A stretch of 64,000 nt of DNA from SHAN690 sp041391765. Lineage in GTDB: Bacteria > Bacteroidota > Bacteroidia > Flavobacteriales_G > Salibacteraceae. Both the position numbers and the translations under genes were made by a program. The stretch is from positions 1 to 64,000 of the forward strand of contig JAWKNJ010000024.1 in NCBI GenBank assembly GCA_041391765.1, in the 5' to 3' direction. Of this stretch, positions 36,284 to 47,500 are shown one piece after another (the stretch's first letter is position 1; every line of letters starts with the position of its first letter). The notes under the pieces were generated by a model. It saw only the letters and a list, made by a program, of their open reading frames with translations. It did no database searches and was not told the origin of the DNA.

Positions 36284-37468
36284 ATGGCAAAGGAGAATTT
36301 TGACCGATCCAAACCACACTTGAATATCGGTACCATCGGTCACGTTGACCACGGTAAAACTACCCTTACTGCAGCTATCACAACCGTTTTGGCTAAGAAG
36401 GGTCTATCTGAATTGCGTTCATTCGATTCTATCGATAACGCACCTGAAGAAAAAGAACGTGGTATTACAATTAATACGTCACACGTTGAGTACCAAACAG
36501 CTAACCGTCACTACGCTCACGTTGACTGTCCAGGTCACGCTGACTACGTAAAGAACATGGTTACCGGTGCTGCTCAGATGGACGGTGCTATCCTTGTTGT
36601 TGCTGCAACTGATGGTCCAATGCCACAAACACGTGAGCACATCCTTCTTGCTCGTCAGGTAGGTGTTCCTCAAATCGTTGTTTTCATGAACAAGGTTGAC
36701 CTTGTTGATGATGCTGAGCTTTTAGAGCTTGTCGAAATGGAAATTCGTGAACTTCTTTCATTCTATGATTATGACGGAGACAACGCTCCGGTAATTCAGG
36801 GATCTGCTCTTGGTGGATTGAATGGAGAGGCTCAATGGGAAGATAAGATTATGGAGTTGATGGATGCAGTTGATAGCTACATTCCAATGCCTCCACGTGA
36901 AGTTGATAAGCCATTCTTGATGCCAGTTGAGGACGTATTCTCAATTACCGGTCGCGGTACTGTTGCAACAGGTCGTATCGAGTCTGGAGTTATCAATACT
37001 GGTGATCCTGTTGAAATTATTGGTTTCGATGAGAAGCTTACTTCAACAATCACTGGAGTTGAGATGTTCCGTAAGATTCTTGACAGAGGTGAAGCTGGTG
37101 ATAACGTAGGTCTTCTTCTTCGTGGTATTGAAAAGACTGACATCAGAAGAGGTATGGTAATCTGCAAGCCTGGTTCAATTACTCCTCACACTAAGTTCAA
37201 GGCTGAGGTTTATATCTTGAAGAAAGAAGAAGGTGGACGTCACACTCCATTCCACAATAAGTATCGTCCACAGTTCTACTTAAGAACTACTGACGTAACT
37301 GGTGAAATTATCCTTGGTGGTGGCCGCGAAATGGTTATGCCAGGTGATAACCTTACAATCGAAGTTAATTTGATCGCTCCAGTAGCTATCAACCAAGGGT
37401 TGAAGTTCGCTATCCGTGAAGGTGGTAGAACAGTTGGTGCTGGTCAGGTAACTGAGATCTTAGCGTAA
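36284..37468 (+). CDS. tuf: elongation factor Tu
   Basis: 394 aa GTPase that brings aminoacyl-tRNA to the ribosome. G1 is GHVDHGKT (19-26), G3 DCPGHAD, G4 NKVD, and switch I has RGITINTSHVEY. The C-terminus KFAIREGGRTVGAGQVTEIL is typical. It lies directly after a tRNA cluster and before tRNA-Trp-secE-nusG, the usual bacterial arrangement. Codon choice is strongly biased, as expected for a highly expressed gene. Confidence 0.98.
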   Translation: MAKENFDRSKPHLNIGTIGHVDHGKTTLTAAITTVLAKKGLSELRSFDSIDNAPEEKERGITINTSHVEYQTANRHYAHVDCPGHADYVKNMVTGAAQMDGAILVVAATDGPMPQTREHILLARQVGVPQIVVFMNKVDLVDDAELLELVEMEIRELLSFYDYDGDNAPVIQGSALGGLNGEAQWEDKIMELMDAVDSYIPMPPREVDKPFLMPVEDVFSITGRGTVATGRIESGVINTGDPVEIIGFDEKLTSTITGVEMFRKILDRGEAGDNVGLLLRGIEKTDIRRGMVICKPGSITPHTKFKAEVYILKKEEGGRHTPFHNKYRPQFYLRTTDVTGEIILGGGREMVMPGDNLTIEVNLIAPVAINQGLKFAIREGGRTVGAGQVTEILA

Positions 37469-37488
37469 GAATAGTTTAATTATTCAGA

Positions 37489-37520
37489 AGTGTGGGGCTT
37501 CATTTGAGGCCTCACACTTT
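37489..37520 (+). terminator. terminator or attenuator after tuf
   Basis: AGTGTGGGGC (37489-37498) pairs with GCCTCACACT (37509-37518), one G·T pair, followed by a short T-rich stretch. Confidence 0.65.
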
Positions 37521-37597
37521 CTGTCGTTATAAAAAAGAGGTAAGGCATTCTGGTTTTTGAAAGCCTTCGGGATTTCGAGATCAGCTTGTAAAAATAT

Positions 37598-37670
37598 ACG
37601 GGTGTAGCTCAGCTGGTAGAGCAGTGGTCTCCAAAACCAAAGGTCGTGAGTTCGAATCTTACCACCCGTG
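37598..37670 (+). tRNA. tRNA-Trp (anticodon CCA)
   Basis: Acceptor ACGGGTG pairs with CACCCGT (37663-37669), discriminator G. Anticodon loop CTCCAAA with CCA, T-loop GTTCGAATC. secE follows after 12 bases. Confidence 0.95.
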
Positions 37671-37682
37671 CAAAAGGAAGTT

Positions 37683-37880
37683 ATGGCAGGAATTAAGACA
37701 TATATAGAAGAGTCGGTTGACGAGTTAACCAATAAGGTTTCTTGGCCAACTTGGTCTGAATTGCAAAGCAGCGGTATCGTTGTGTTGATCGCCACTTTTA
37801 TCATTGCTGCCCTTATTTATGTCATGGATCTGGGTTTCGGCCGGATCTTGGACGTCATCTACAACAACATCTTTGGATAA
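37683..37880 (+). CDS. secE: preprotein translocase subunit SecE
   Basis: 65 aa. The conserved amphipathic KVSWPTWSEL and one membrane helix (GIVVLIATFIIAALIYVM) define bacterial single-helix SecE, which clamps SecY. ATG 37683 is preferred to an in-frame GTG at 37668, which lies inside tRNA-Trp. nusG starts 3 bases after the stop. Confidence 0.93.
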   Translation: MAGIKTYIEESVDELTNKVSWPTWSELQSSGIVVLIATFIIAALIYVMDLGFGRILDVIYNNIFG

Positions 37881-37883
37881 GCT

Positions 37884-38441
37884 ATGTCAGAAACAAAGAC
37901 AGAAAAGTTGAGATGGTACGTTGTCCGCGCGATCAGCGGAAAGGAGAAGAAGGTGAAAGAACAGCTCGATCTTGAAATTGATCGACTGGGAATTCAGCAT
38001 CAAATTGCTCAGGTTTTGTTGCCAATCGAAAAGGTATATCAGATTCGAAACGGTAAGAAAGTAAGCAAGGAGAGAAACCTTTATCCTGGATATGTGTTCA
38101 TTGAAGCAGATCTTATTGGGGAAATTCCTCACATGATCAAGAATATGACAAATGTGATTGGATTCTTGACCGATAAAAAGGGAGGAGAACCGATCCCATT
38201 GAGGCCGAATGAGGTTAATCGTATGCTTGGAAAAGTGGACGAGATGGCCGATAGTGAGGCAGAATTGAATATACCATTTGTTGTTGGTGAAGCAGTGAAG
38301 GTGATCGATGGTCCGTTCAATAGTTTCTCCGGAGTGATCGAAGAGATCAATGAAGAGAAGAAGAAGCTCAAAGTGATGGTCAAAATCTTCGGACGAAAGA
38401 CCCCGCTTGAGTTGAGTTACATGCAAGTAGAGAAAGAATAA
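37884..38441 (+). CDS. nusG: transcription termination/antitermination factor NusG
   Basis: 185 aa. The NGN domain opens KLRWYVVRAISGKEKKVKEQ and includes YPGYVFIEADLI; the C-terminal KOW domain has VGEAVKVIDGPFNSFSGVIE. NusG binds RNA polymerase and couples it to ribosomes or Rho. Position between secE and rplK is standard. Confidence 0.96.
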   Translation: MSETKTEKLRWYVVRAISGKEKKVKEQLDLEIDRLGIQHQIAQVLLPIEKVYQIRNGKKVSKERNLYPGYVFIEADLIGEIPHMIKNMTNVIGFLTDKKGGEPIPLRPNEVNRMLGKVDEMADSEAELNIPFVVGEAVKVIDGPFNSFSGVIEEINEEKKKLKVMVKIFGRKTPLELSYMQVEKE

Positions 38442-38509
38442 TTTATATAAACAATTAGGAGTCTCGGGATGAGCAATCAAAACGTGACGCTTGAACTAAA
38501 TCAATTACA

Positions 38510-38932
38510 ATGGCCAAGGAAATAGGTGCTTTAATAAAGCTACAAGTTCGTGGAGGCGCGGCCAACCCTTCACCACCCGTAGGTCCCGCACTTGGTGCGA
38601 AAGGGGTGAATATCATGGAGTTCTGTAAGCAGTTCAATGCTAGAACCCAGGATAAGGCAGGCAAAATTTTACCGGTGGTGATTACCGTTTACGCTGATAA
38701 GTCGTTTGACTTCATCGTAAAAACTCCACCTGTAGCTATTCAGTTGAAGGAAGCTGCAAAAATCAAGTCTGGTGCTGCAGAACCGAACCGTGTTCGTTCT
38801 GGTACAGTAACAAAAGCTCAGATTCAAGCCATCGCTGAAGATAAGATGGTGGATTTGAACTGCTTTACAGTTGAATCAGCTATGAGAATGGTTGCGGGTA
38901 CTGCTCGCAGCATGGGCATCGCTATTAAATAA
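38510..38932 (+). CDS. rplK: 50S ribosomal protein L11
   Basis: 140 aa. GALIKLQVRGGAANPSPPVG and ALGAKGVNIMEFCKQFNART are the conserved N-terminal, thiostrepton-site region. Forms the GTPase-associated centre with L10 and L7/L12. rplA follows after 8 bases. Confidence 0.97.
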   Translation: MAKEIGALIKLQVRGGAANPSPPVGPALGAKGVNIMEFCKQFNARTQDKAGKILPVVITVYADKSFDFIVKTPPVAIQLKEAAKIKSGAAEPNRVRSGTVTKAQIQAIAEDKMVDLNCFTVESAMRMVAGTARSMGIAIK

Positions 38933-38940
38933 TTCGAGTC

Positions 38941-39636
38941 ATGGGTAAGATTAGTAAGAAAAGAAAGGCCGTACTCGATAAAGTTGATGCGGAAAAGATG
39001 TACCCTCTAACTGAGGCAAGTGCATTAGTGAAAGATATTACAACTACCAAGTTTGATGCCTCAGTTGATTTGGCAATCAGATTGGGAGTTGATCCTCGTA
39101 AATCAAACCAAATGGTTCGTGGTGTGGTTTCTCTACCTCACGGAACAGGAAAGGACGTTCGTGTATTGGTGCTTTGTACTCCTGATAAGGAGCAAGAGGC
39201 TAAGGATGCAGGAGCTGATCACGTTGGGTTGGATGATTATGTTGAAAAAATTAAGGGTGGTTGGACCGATGTTGATGTTATCATCACCATGCCTAGTGCA
39301 ATGGGAAAGGTTGGAGCGCTCGGAAGAATTCTTGGTCCAAGGGGATTGATGCCAAACCCAAAGACCGGAACGGTAACCATGGAAATTGGTAAAGCAGTTT
39401 CTGAGGTTAAATCAGGTAAGATCGACTTTAAAGTCGATAAGTATGGTATTGTGCATGCTTCCATTGGAAAGGTTTCTTTCGATGCACAAAAAATCGCGGA
39501 AAACGCGAGTGAGCTGTTACAGACAATTATGAAACTGAAGCCCGCTTCAGCGAAGGGTACTTACTTGAAAGGAATTTCAATGTCAAGCACCATGAGCCCA
39601 AGCGTAAGGGTGGACACTAAGTCTTTCAGTTTATAA
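38941..39636 (+). CDS. rplA: 50S ribosomal protein L1
   Basis: 231 aa. Begins MGKISKKRKAVLDKVDAEKM; signatures RGVVSLPHGTGKDVRVLV and LGRILGPRGLMPNPKTGTVT. L1 forms the mobile stalk near the E site and in many bacteria represses its own operon. Confidence 0.97.
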   Translation: MGKISKKRKAVLDKVDAEKMYPLTEASALVKDITTTKFDASVDLAIRLGVDPRKSNQMVRGVVSLPHGTGKDVRVLVLCTPDKEQEAKDAGADHVGLDDYVEKIKGGWTDVDVIITMPSAMGKVGALGRILGPRGLMPNPKTGTVTMEIGKAVSEVKSGKIDFKVDKYGIVHASIGKVSFDAQKIAENASELLQTIMKLKPASAKGTYLKGISMSSTMSPSVRVDTKSFSL

Positions 39637-39659
39637 TCTAATCTTAATCAACGAGTAAG

Positions 39660-40184
39660 ATGACACGTCAAGAAAAAGATGCTTTAATCAGTGATCTTGC
39701 TGATCGATTGAGTAAGAGCGAGGTAGTTTACCTTACAGACATTGCTAGTCTGGATGCCGAAAATTCAAGCAAACTGCGCAGACTTTGCTTCCAAAGGGAT
39801 GTGCAATTGCAGGTTGTCAAAAACACACTTCTTCAGAAAGCGATGGAGCGTGTGGATGGCAAAAATTACGGTGACCTCCCTAGCGTATTGAAAGGTAATA
39901 CCGGGTTGATGATAGCCGAGGCGGGTAATGCACCTGCTAAGCTAATCCAGGAGTTCAGAAAAAAATCGGATAAGCCAATTTTAAAAGGGGCATATATCCA
40001 AGAGAGTATTTATGTGGGTGACAACCTACTTGATGCTCTTGCAAATCTGAAATCTAAGGATGAACTTATCGGTGATATCATTCTTTTACTTCAATCTCCT
40101 GCGAAGAATGTTGTTTCTGGCTTGAAGTCAGGTGGCGGCAAACTAGCAGGCATTCTCAAGACGCTCGAAAATAGAGCAGCTTAA
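39660..40184 (+). CDS. rplJ: 50S ribosomal protein L10
   Basis: 174 aa. MTRQEKDALISDLADRLSKS, then SSKLRRLCFQRDVQLQVVKN; the C-terminal helix that docks L7/L12 dimers ends GILKTLENRAA. rplL follows, 49 bases later. Confidence 0.96.
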   Translation: MTRQEKDALISDLADRLSKSEVVYLTDIASLDAENSSKLRRLCFQRDVQLQVVKNTLLQKAMERVDGKNYGDLPSVLKGNTGLMIAEAGNAPAKLIQEFRKKSDKPILKGAYIQESIYVGDNLLDALANLKSKDELIGDIILLLQSPAKNVVSGLKSGGGKLAGILKTLENRAA

Positions 40185-40233
40185 TTTAATTCAACAATTA
40201 GAAACTTAGGTTAAACATTAATAATTCAACAAA

Positions 40234-40614
40234 ATGGCTGATTTGAAAGCTTTTGCGGAGCAACTAGTAAACCTTACTGTAAAAGAGGTAAACGAACTTG
40301 CTACAATCCTAAAAGATGAATATGGTATCGAGCCTGCTGCTGCAGCTGTAGCAGTAGCTGGTCCTGCTGCTGGTGGCGGAGACGCTGCTGGTGGAGACGA
40401 GAAAACTGAATTTGATGTTATCCTCACGAATGCAGGTGCTTCTAAGCTTGCTGTCGTTAAACTAGTTAAGGAAATGACCGGACTTGGCTTGAAAGAAGCT
40501 AAGGAACTAGTTGATGGTGCACCAAAACCACTTAAGGAAGGTGTATCTAAAGACGAAGCTGAAGCATTGAAATCACAGCTTGCAGAAGCTGGCGCTGAGG
40601 TTGAGATCAAGTAA
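40234..40614 (+). CDS. rplL: 50S ribosomal protein L7/L12
   Basis: 126 aa. N-terminal dimer helix (LVNLTVKEVNELATILKDEY), Ala/Gly-rich hinge (AAAAVAVAGPAAGGGDAAGG) and C-terminal factor-binding domain (TEFDVILTNAGASKLAVVKL). Recruits translation GTPases. Confidence 0.97.
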   Translation: MADLKAFAEQLVNLTVKEVNELATILKDEYGIEPAAAAVAVAGPAAGGGDAAGGDEKTEFDVILTNAGASKLAVVKLVKEMTGLGLKEAKELVDGAPKPLKEGVSKDEAEALKSQLAEAGAEVEIK

Positions 40615-40637
40615 ATCACAGTTTTAACAACTTAGAA

Positions 40638-40675
40638 GGTTTAGTCCCGCCTAGGTGCGGGACTAAACCCTTTTG
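40638..40675 (+). terminator. attenuator-like hairpin between rplL and rpoB
   Basis: A perfect 13-bp stem (40638-40650 with 40657-40669, loop CTAGGT) is followed by CTTTTGTGCTT. The weak T-tract fits partial termination, which would lower rpoB-rpoC expression relative to the ribosomal proteins. Confidence 0.8.
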
Positions 40676-40709
40676 TGCTTTATCGTTCATCTAATTATTA
40701 ATCCATTCC

Positions 40710-42938
40710 ATGACCAAATCAAAAAGTGCGGAAAGAATTAACTTTTCGCGTACGCAAAATCAACTGCAATACCCTGATTTCTTGGATATCCAATTGAAGT
40801 CTTTCCAAGACTTCTTCCAATTGGAAACCTCACCTGAAGACAGGGAAAACGAAGGTCTGTTCAACGTATTTAGCGAAAACTTCCCGATAACGGATTCGCG
40901 CAACAACTTTGTCCTAGAGTTCTTGGATTACTTTGTTGATCCACCACGCTATTCTATACAAGAGTGTATGGAACGAGGACTTACATACAGTGTTCCACTG
41001 AAGGCAAAACTTAAACTATACTGTACAGACCCTGAGCACGAAGATTTCGAAACCATCGTTCAGGATGTGTATTTGGGTACTATCCCTTACATGACTCCGG
41101 GTGGTTCGTTCGTAATCAACGGAGCAGAGCGTGTTGTTGTTTCTCAGCTTCACCGTTCACCAGGTGTATTCTTCGGTCAAAGCTTCCACGCTAACGGAAC
41201 GAAGCTTTATTCTGCTAGAATTATTCCTTTCAAGGGTTCATGGATTGAATTCGCTACGGATATAAATAGTGTGATGTACGCATACATTGACCGAAAGAAA
41301 AAGCTTCCGGTTACAACTCTGTTGCGTGCGATTGGATACGAAAGTGATAAAGAGATCCTTGAGATTTTCGACCTAGCTGACGAAATTAAAGTAAGCAAAA
41401 CAGGTCTGAAGAAGGTTGTCGGTAGAAGGCTTGCTGCAAGGGTTTTGAAAACATGGTTTGAAGACTTTGTTGATGAAGATACAGGAGAGGTTGTATCTAT
41501 CGAACGTAACGAAGTAATCGTTGACCGTGAGACAACTATTGAAGATGAGCACATCGATTTGATCGTTGACGCTGATGTGAAGACTATCCTTCTTCATAAG
41601 GAGAATATCAACGCAGCCGATCACGCCATCATTTATAACACACTTCAGAAAGACCCTTCAAACTCTGAAATTGAAGCGGTTGAGCACATCTATAGAATTC
41701 TGCGTAACGCTGAGCCGCCAGATGAGGAAACAGCTCGTGGTATCATTGATAAGCTTTTCTTCTCTGATAAGCGATATGACTTAGGAGAGGTTGGTCGTTA
41801 CCGAATCAACAAGAAGCTTGGTTTGGATATCGATATGGAGAATCGTGTCTTAACCAAAGTTGACATCATCGAGATCATCAAGTATTTGATCGAGTTGATC
41901 AACTCTAAGACAGATGTGGATGATATTGACCACTTGAGCAACAGACGTGTACGTACAGTTGGAGAACAGCTTTACGCACAGTTTGGTGTTGGTTTGGCTC
42001 GTATGGCTCGTACGATTCGTGAAAGAATGAACGTTCGTGACAACGAAGTATTCACACCGATTGACTTGATCAACGCGAAGACACTTTCTTCAGTTATCAA
42101 CTCATTCTTTGGAACCAATCAGCTTTCTCAGTTCATGGATCAGACAAACCCATTGTCTGAAATCACACACAAGAGAAGATTGTCAGCACTAGGGCCAGGC
42201 GGTCTTTCTCGTGAAAGAGCTGGTTTCGAAGTACGTGACGTTCACTACACGCACTACGGTCGTTTGTGTACCATCGAAACACCTGAAGGACCAAACATCG
42301 GTTTGATTTCTTCATTGTGTGTTTACGCGAAAGTGAACCGACTTGGATTCATTGAAACTCCTTATCGCAAGGTTGCAGATGGTAAGGTTAAGTTAGATGA
42401 CATCGTTTACCTGAGTGCAGAAGAGGAGGATGAGCAAATGATTGCTCAGGCAAACGCTAAAGTGAGCAAGAAAGGTGAGTTTGAAACTGAAAAAGTAAAG
42501 GCTCGTTTTGAAGGTGACTTCCCGGTAATTGAGCCTAGTGCTATTACTTTGATGGACGTTGCTCCTAACCAGATTGCTTCGATTGCAGCTTCATTGATTC
42601 CATTCTTGGAACACGATGATGCGAACCGTGCGTTGATGGGATCAAACATGAGTCGTCAGTCTGTTCCATTGCTTCGTCCAGAAGCTCCAATTGTTGGAAC
42701 GGGACTTGAAAAGCTAGTTGCTCAGGATTCTAGAACCATGCAGTATGCTGAAGGTGATGGAGTTGTTGTCAATGTTGATGCAAACTCAGTTACTATTAAG
42801 TATGAGCGTGGTGAAGAGGATGAGTTGGTAAGCTTTGATGATGAGTACAAGACTTACGATTTCACTAAGTTCAAGAAGACTAACCAAAGCACAACGATCA
42901 ACATTCGCCCAATCAAGCCAAGAATGGCGACAAGGTGA
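40710..42938 (+). CDS. rpoB: RNA polymerase subunit beta, intact 5' part
   Basis: The first 742 codons of rpoB read without interruption from MTKSKSAERINFSRTQNQLQ. The rifampicin-pocket region is normal (GTNQLSQFMDQTNPLSEITH, KRRLSALGPGGLSRERAGFE), followed by YGRLCTIETPEGPNIGLISS. The frame ends at 42938 because of indels near 42916-42920 and an extra A near 42941; after these the sequence NGDKVTKGQVLSEGYGTENG continues. The full gene extends to 44503, giving about 1265 aa, the normal size in Bacteroidota. Confidence 0.95.
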   Translation: MTKSKSAERINFSRTQNQLQYPDFLDIQLKSFQDFFQLETSPEDRENEGLFNVFSENFPITDSRNNFVLEFLDYFVDPPRYSIQECMERGLTYSVPLKAKLKLYCTDPEHEDFETIVQDVYLGTIPYMTPGGSFVINGAERVVVSQLHRSPGVFFGQSFHANGTKLYSARIIPFKGSWIEFATDINSVMYAYIDRKKKLPVTTLLRAIGYESDKEILEIFDLADEIKVSKTGLKKVVGRRLAARVLKTWFEDFVDEDTGEVVSIERNEVIVDRETTIEDEHIDLIVDADVKTILLHKENINAADHAIIYNTLQKDPSNSEIEAVEHIYRILRNAEPPDEETARGIIDKLFFSDKRYDLGEVGRYRINKKLGLDIDMENRVLTKVDIIEIIKYLIELINSKTDVDDIDHLSNRRVRTVGEQLYAQFGVGLARMARTIRERMNVRDNEVFTPIDLINAKTLSSVINSFFGTNQLSQFMDQTNPLSEITHKRRLSALGPGGLSRERAGFEVRDVHYTHYGRLCTIETPEGPNIGLISSLCVYAKVNRLGFIETPYRKVADGKVKLDDIVYLSAEEEDEQMIAQANAKVSKKGEFETEKVKARFEGDFPVIEPSAITLMDVAPNQIASIAASLIPFLEHDDANRALMGSNMSRQSVPLLRPEAPIVGTGLEKLVAQDSRTMQYAEGDGVVVNVDANSVTIKYERGEEDELVSFDDEYKTYDFTKFKKTNQSTTINIRPIKPRMATR

Positions 42939-44503
42939 CCAAAAGGTCAGGTGTTGAGTGAGGGTTACGGAACTGAAAACGGTGAATTAGCTCTTGGACG
43001 AAACCTTATGGTGGCGTTCATGCCTTGGAAAGGTTACAACTTCGAGGATGCGATCGTTATTTCTGAAAAGGTTGTTCGTGATGATATCTACATTAGCATC
43101 CGACAAGCTGATGAATACGTAATTGAAGTACGCGACGAAGCGTGGTTTGGAAGAGCTTACAGCTGATATTCCAAACGTTAGCGAAGATGGCGACTAAAAA
43201 CCTTGACGAAAACGGTTTGATTCGTGTTGGAACAGAAGTAAAAGAAGGTGACATCCCGATTTGCAAGATCACTCCAAAAGGAGAGACTGATCCAACTCCG
43301 AAGAAAAGCTTCTTCGCGCCATCTTCAGTGATAAGGCCGGTGATGTGAAAGATGCTACAGAAAGTCTCACCAAGCGGATCTGGTAGCAATGAGAAGAAAC
43401 TTTTCTCTCGTGCTATTAAGGATCGCAAGGCTAAGGCTCAGGAAAAGAACATTCTTGAAGAAATCGACAAGGAATACGAAAAGGCTATTGAAGAGCTTAA
43501 GTCAAGATTGGTTGACAAGCTATTCAACATCGTAAACGGAAATATTCTCAAGGTGTATTCAATAAATACAACGAAGAGATCAACAAGAAGGGAACGAAAT
43601 TCACTCAAAAGAGCTTGCAGGATTGGATTATACCACCCTCAGCCCAAGTGGATGGACAACAGATGATGACAAGAATGAGTTGATCAAGCGTACGTTGAAT
43701 AATTACAACATCAAGGCAAATGACGCTCTTGGTGTGATGAAGCGCAAGAAGTTTGCAATCACTGTTGGTGATGAACTTCCTTCAGGCATTGTTCAGTTAG
43801 CAAAGGTTGGCTTGGCTAACAAGCGTGTTTAAAGTAGGTGATAAGATGGCGGGACGTCACGGTAACAAAGGTATCGTGGCTAAGATTGTTCGTCAGGAAG
43901 ACATGCCATTCCTTGAGGATGGAACTCCTGTGGACATTGTACTTAACCCGCTGGGCGTACCTTCCCGTATGAACCTTGGACAGATTTTCGAAACTGTACT
44001 AGGATGGGCAGGTCTACGACTTGACTGAAGTTCGCTACTCCAATTTCGATGGTGCTACACTGGATGATATCCACAAGTACACTGCTAGTTGGAGTTCCGA
44101 CTACGGTCGTACTTATCTCTACGATGGTGGAACAGGTGAGAAGTTTGACCAGTCAGCAACAGTTGGTGTGGATCTACATGCCTGGGCTGCACCACTTGGT
44201 TGATGACAAGATGCACGCGCGATCTATCGGACCTTACTCACTTATCACTCAGCAGCCGCTTGGAGGTAAGGCACAGTTCGGGGTCAGCGATTCGGAGAAA
44301 TGGGAAGTTGGCGCTTGGAAGCGTTTGGAGCTTCTCACATCCTCCGTGAAATCTTGACGGTTAAGTCAGATGACGTGATCGGCCGAGCTACAAGGCATAC
44401 GAAGCGATTGCAAGGTGAGCCAATGCTGAACCGCATTCCGGAATCATTCAACGTATTGCTTCATGAAATGCGTGGACTCGGACTCAACATTACTTTAGAA
44501 TAA
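42939..44503 (+). pseudogene. rpoB: rpoB 3' part, repeatedly frameshifted (probable sequence errors)
   Basis: The remainder of RpoB is recognisable only by changing frame every 30-200 bases: LSEGYGTENGELALGRNLMV (42954 on), RGLEELTADIPNVSED (43141 on), ATKNLDENGLIRVGTEVKEG (43190 on), LFSRAIKDRKAKAQEKN (about 43400), MAGRHGNKGIVAKIVRQEDM (43846 on, a catalytic-core motif) and HEMRGLGLNITLE, the normal C-terminus at 44503. Individual lesions include a 2-base loss near 43135 and an extra G near 43188. No segment is missing and the total length is right, which fits base-calling or consensus indels in a functional gene. Confidence 0.88.
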
Positions 44504-44531
44504 TTCATTAACCATTCATAGATTATTTGAA

Positions 44532-47500
44532 ATGGCATTAAGAAAAGATCAACGTCCGCAAAGCGGCTTTAATCAAATAACAATCAGTCTTGCTTCTCCT
44601 GAGATGATCCTTGAGAAATCTCACGAAATCCTCAAGCTCAAACAATTAACTATCGTACTTACAAGCCTGAGCGTGATGGCTTGTTCTGCGAGCGCATTTT
44701 CGGTCCAACGAAGGACTACGAGTGCCACTGCGGTAAGTACAAGCGAATCCGATATAAGGGAATCGTTTGTGATCGTTGCGGTGTTGAAGTGACTGAAAAG
44801 AAGGTGCGTAGAGAGCGAATGGGCTACTACTTCATTGGTTGCTCCTGTTGCTCACATCTGGTACTTCAAGTCTCTGCCAAACAAAATCGGTTACTGGTTA
44901 GGCCTTCCAAGTAAGAAACTAGATTCTATCATTTACTACGAGCGTTACGTTGTAATCGCTCCGGGTAATGCGAAGAATAAGGAAGGAGAGGACGTACAGT
45001 AATTGATTTCTTGACGGAAGAAGAATACCTAGATATTCTACGCTTCCAAGAGAGAATCAGTACCGATGACAATGATCCCGAGAAGTTCATCGCGATATGG
45101 GAGCAGAGGCATTGTATGCTTTGCTTCAGCGTTTGAATTTGGATGAGTTGAGCTACGAACTTCGTCACAAGGCGAACACAGGCAAAACATCTCAGCAACG
45201 TAAGAATGAGGCGTTGAAGCGTCTTCAAGTTGTTGAAGTTTTCCGTGCGGCTAACGAGCACATCGTTAACCGTCCTGGAGTGGATGATTGCAGTGGTTCC
45301 AGTTATTCCACCAGAATTGCGTCCATTGGTTCCATTGGATGGAGGTCGATTGCAATCGTCTGACTTGAATGACCTTTACAGAAGGGTAATTATCCGTAAC
45401 AACTGATTGAAGCGACTTTTGGAGATCAAAGCTTCCTGAGGTAATCCTTCGGAAACGAGAAGCGTATGCTTCAAGAAGCGGTTGATTCATTATTGGATAA
45501 CTCTCGAAAGTCATCAGCAGTTAAGACTGAATCAAACAGAGCGCTTAAGTCACTTTCTGACAGCTTGAAAGGTAAGCAAGGACGTTTCCGTCAGAACTTA
45601 CTTGGTAAGCGTGTTGACTATTCCGCTCGTTCAGTAATCGTTGTTGGACCAGACTTGAAATTGCATGAATGCGGTCTTCCAAAGGACATGGCAGCTGAGC
45701 TATTCAAGCCGTTCATCATTCGAAAGCTGATTGAAAGAGGTATCGTTAAGACTGTTAAGTCGGCAAAGAAAATCGTTGATAAGAAAGAGCCCGTTGTTTT
45801 ACATTCTTGAAAACGTATTGAAGGGTCATCAATTCTGTATTGCTAAACCGAGCCCCAACTCTTCACCGACGGGTATCCAAGCCTTCCAGCCAAAGTTGAT
45901 TGAAGGTAAGGCAATCCAGTTGCACCCATTAGTGTGTGTACTGCATTCAACGCGGATTTTGACGGTGACCAGATGGCGGTGCACGTTCCACTTGGACACG
46001 CTGCTGTTTTGGAAAGCTTCAGTTGTTGATGCTTGCTTCACACAACATTCTTAACCCCAAGGAAATGGTGCTCCAATTATGCGTACCATCTCAGGATATG
46101 GTTCTTGGTCTGTATTACATTACTAAGGCTAGAAAGAGTGACAAGGAGAGAACAATGTTGGGCGAAGGCAAGGTGTTCTATTCACCAGAAGAAGTTACGA
46201 TCGCTTACAACGAAGGAAAAGTGAATCTTCACTCTGAGATCAAAGTAATCATTGAGCATGTGAAAGAAAGATCATCGAGCCACAACGTGTGGTCGAGTAT
46301 TGTTCAACGAAGTTGTTCCATCTAAAGCTGGTTACATAAATGAAGTATTGACTAAAAAATCACTTCGTGACATCATTGGTCGTGTATTGAAGACTTGTGG
46401 AATGGCTGCAACTGCTAAGTTCCTAGACGACATCAAGGCGCTTGGATTCTACATGGCATTCAAAGGTGGTCTATCATTCAACTTGGGCACTTTGATCGTT
46501 CCGAGATGAGAAGACAACACTTTGAGAGAAAGCTCGCCGAAGTTGATGAGGTGATGATGAACCATGGGCCAAGGGTCTTATCACGAACAATGAACGTTAC
46601 AACCAGATTATTGACATCTGACGCATACGAACTCTCGAAGTTGAACGTATGTATGACGAACAGATTACATGATAACCAAGGATTCAACTCAGTTTATATG
46701 ATGTATCACTCAGTGCGAGAGGTTCGAAAGAACAGATCTTCGTCAGCTGAGCGGTATGCGAGGTCTGATGGCCAAGCCACGTAACTAAGATACAGGAGGA
46801 GCGACTCATCGAAACCCAATCCTTCTAATTTCCGTGAAGGTCTTCTGATCCTTGAGTATTCATTTACCACGGTGCTCGTAAAGGTCTTGCGGATACGGCC
46901 TTTAAAACAGCAGTGACGTGGGTGCCATTTAACAAGACGATTGGTTGACGTAGCTCAGATGTTATCGTAACATCGGTAGATTGTGGAACTCTTCGTGGAT
47001 TGACAACTACGGTTCTAAAGAAAACGAGGAAGTTGTTGAATCAGCTGAAAAGACGTATCGTTGGTCGAACCAGCGTATATGACATTAGTGATCCAAAATC
47101 AGGATAGTCTGGATTGTAGGTGCTGGCGACGGAACTTGGATGATATCGCTGATGCTATAGAAGCAGCTGAATTGATGGTGGAAGCTGAAATCCGTTCAGC
47201 GTTGACATGTGAAATGCCAAGAGGTATTTGTAGTAAGTGTTATGGACGCAGCTTGGCTTCAGGTCAGCCCGCAACCAAAGGCAGGCTGTGGACATTGCTG
47301 CTCGTCCATCTGCGAACCAGGAACACAGTTGACACTTCGTACGTTCCACGCTTTCTGGGGTAATTATGCCCATCGCCGAATCTAAGATCGAAGCTAGTTG
47401 ATGGAACTGTTGAAATCGATGAATTGAGAACAGTTGAGAAAACCGAAAAGATTGAACGAAGAAGACGGTTGTGATTGGTCGATCTACAGAAATGAGATTG

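Noticed and set aside
37887..38480. 197-codon minus-strand open frame
   Set aside because: Exact antisense of nusG, which is unambiguous on the plus strand.
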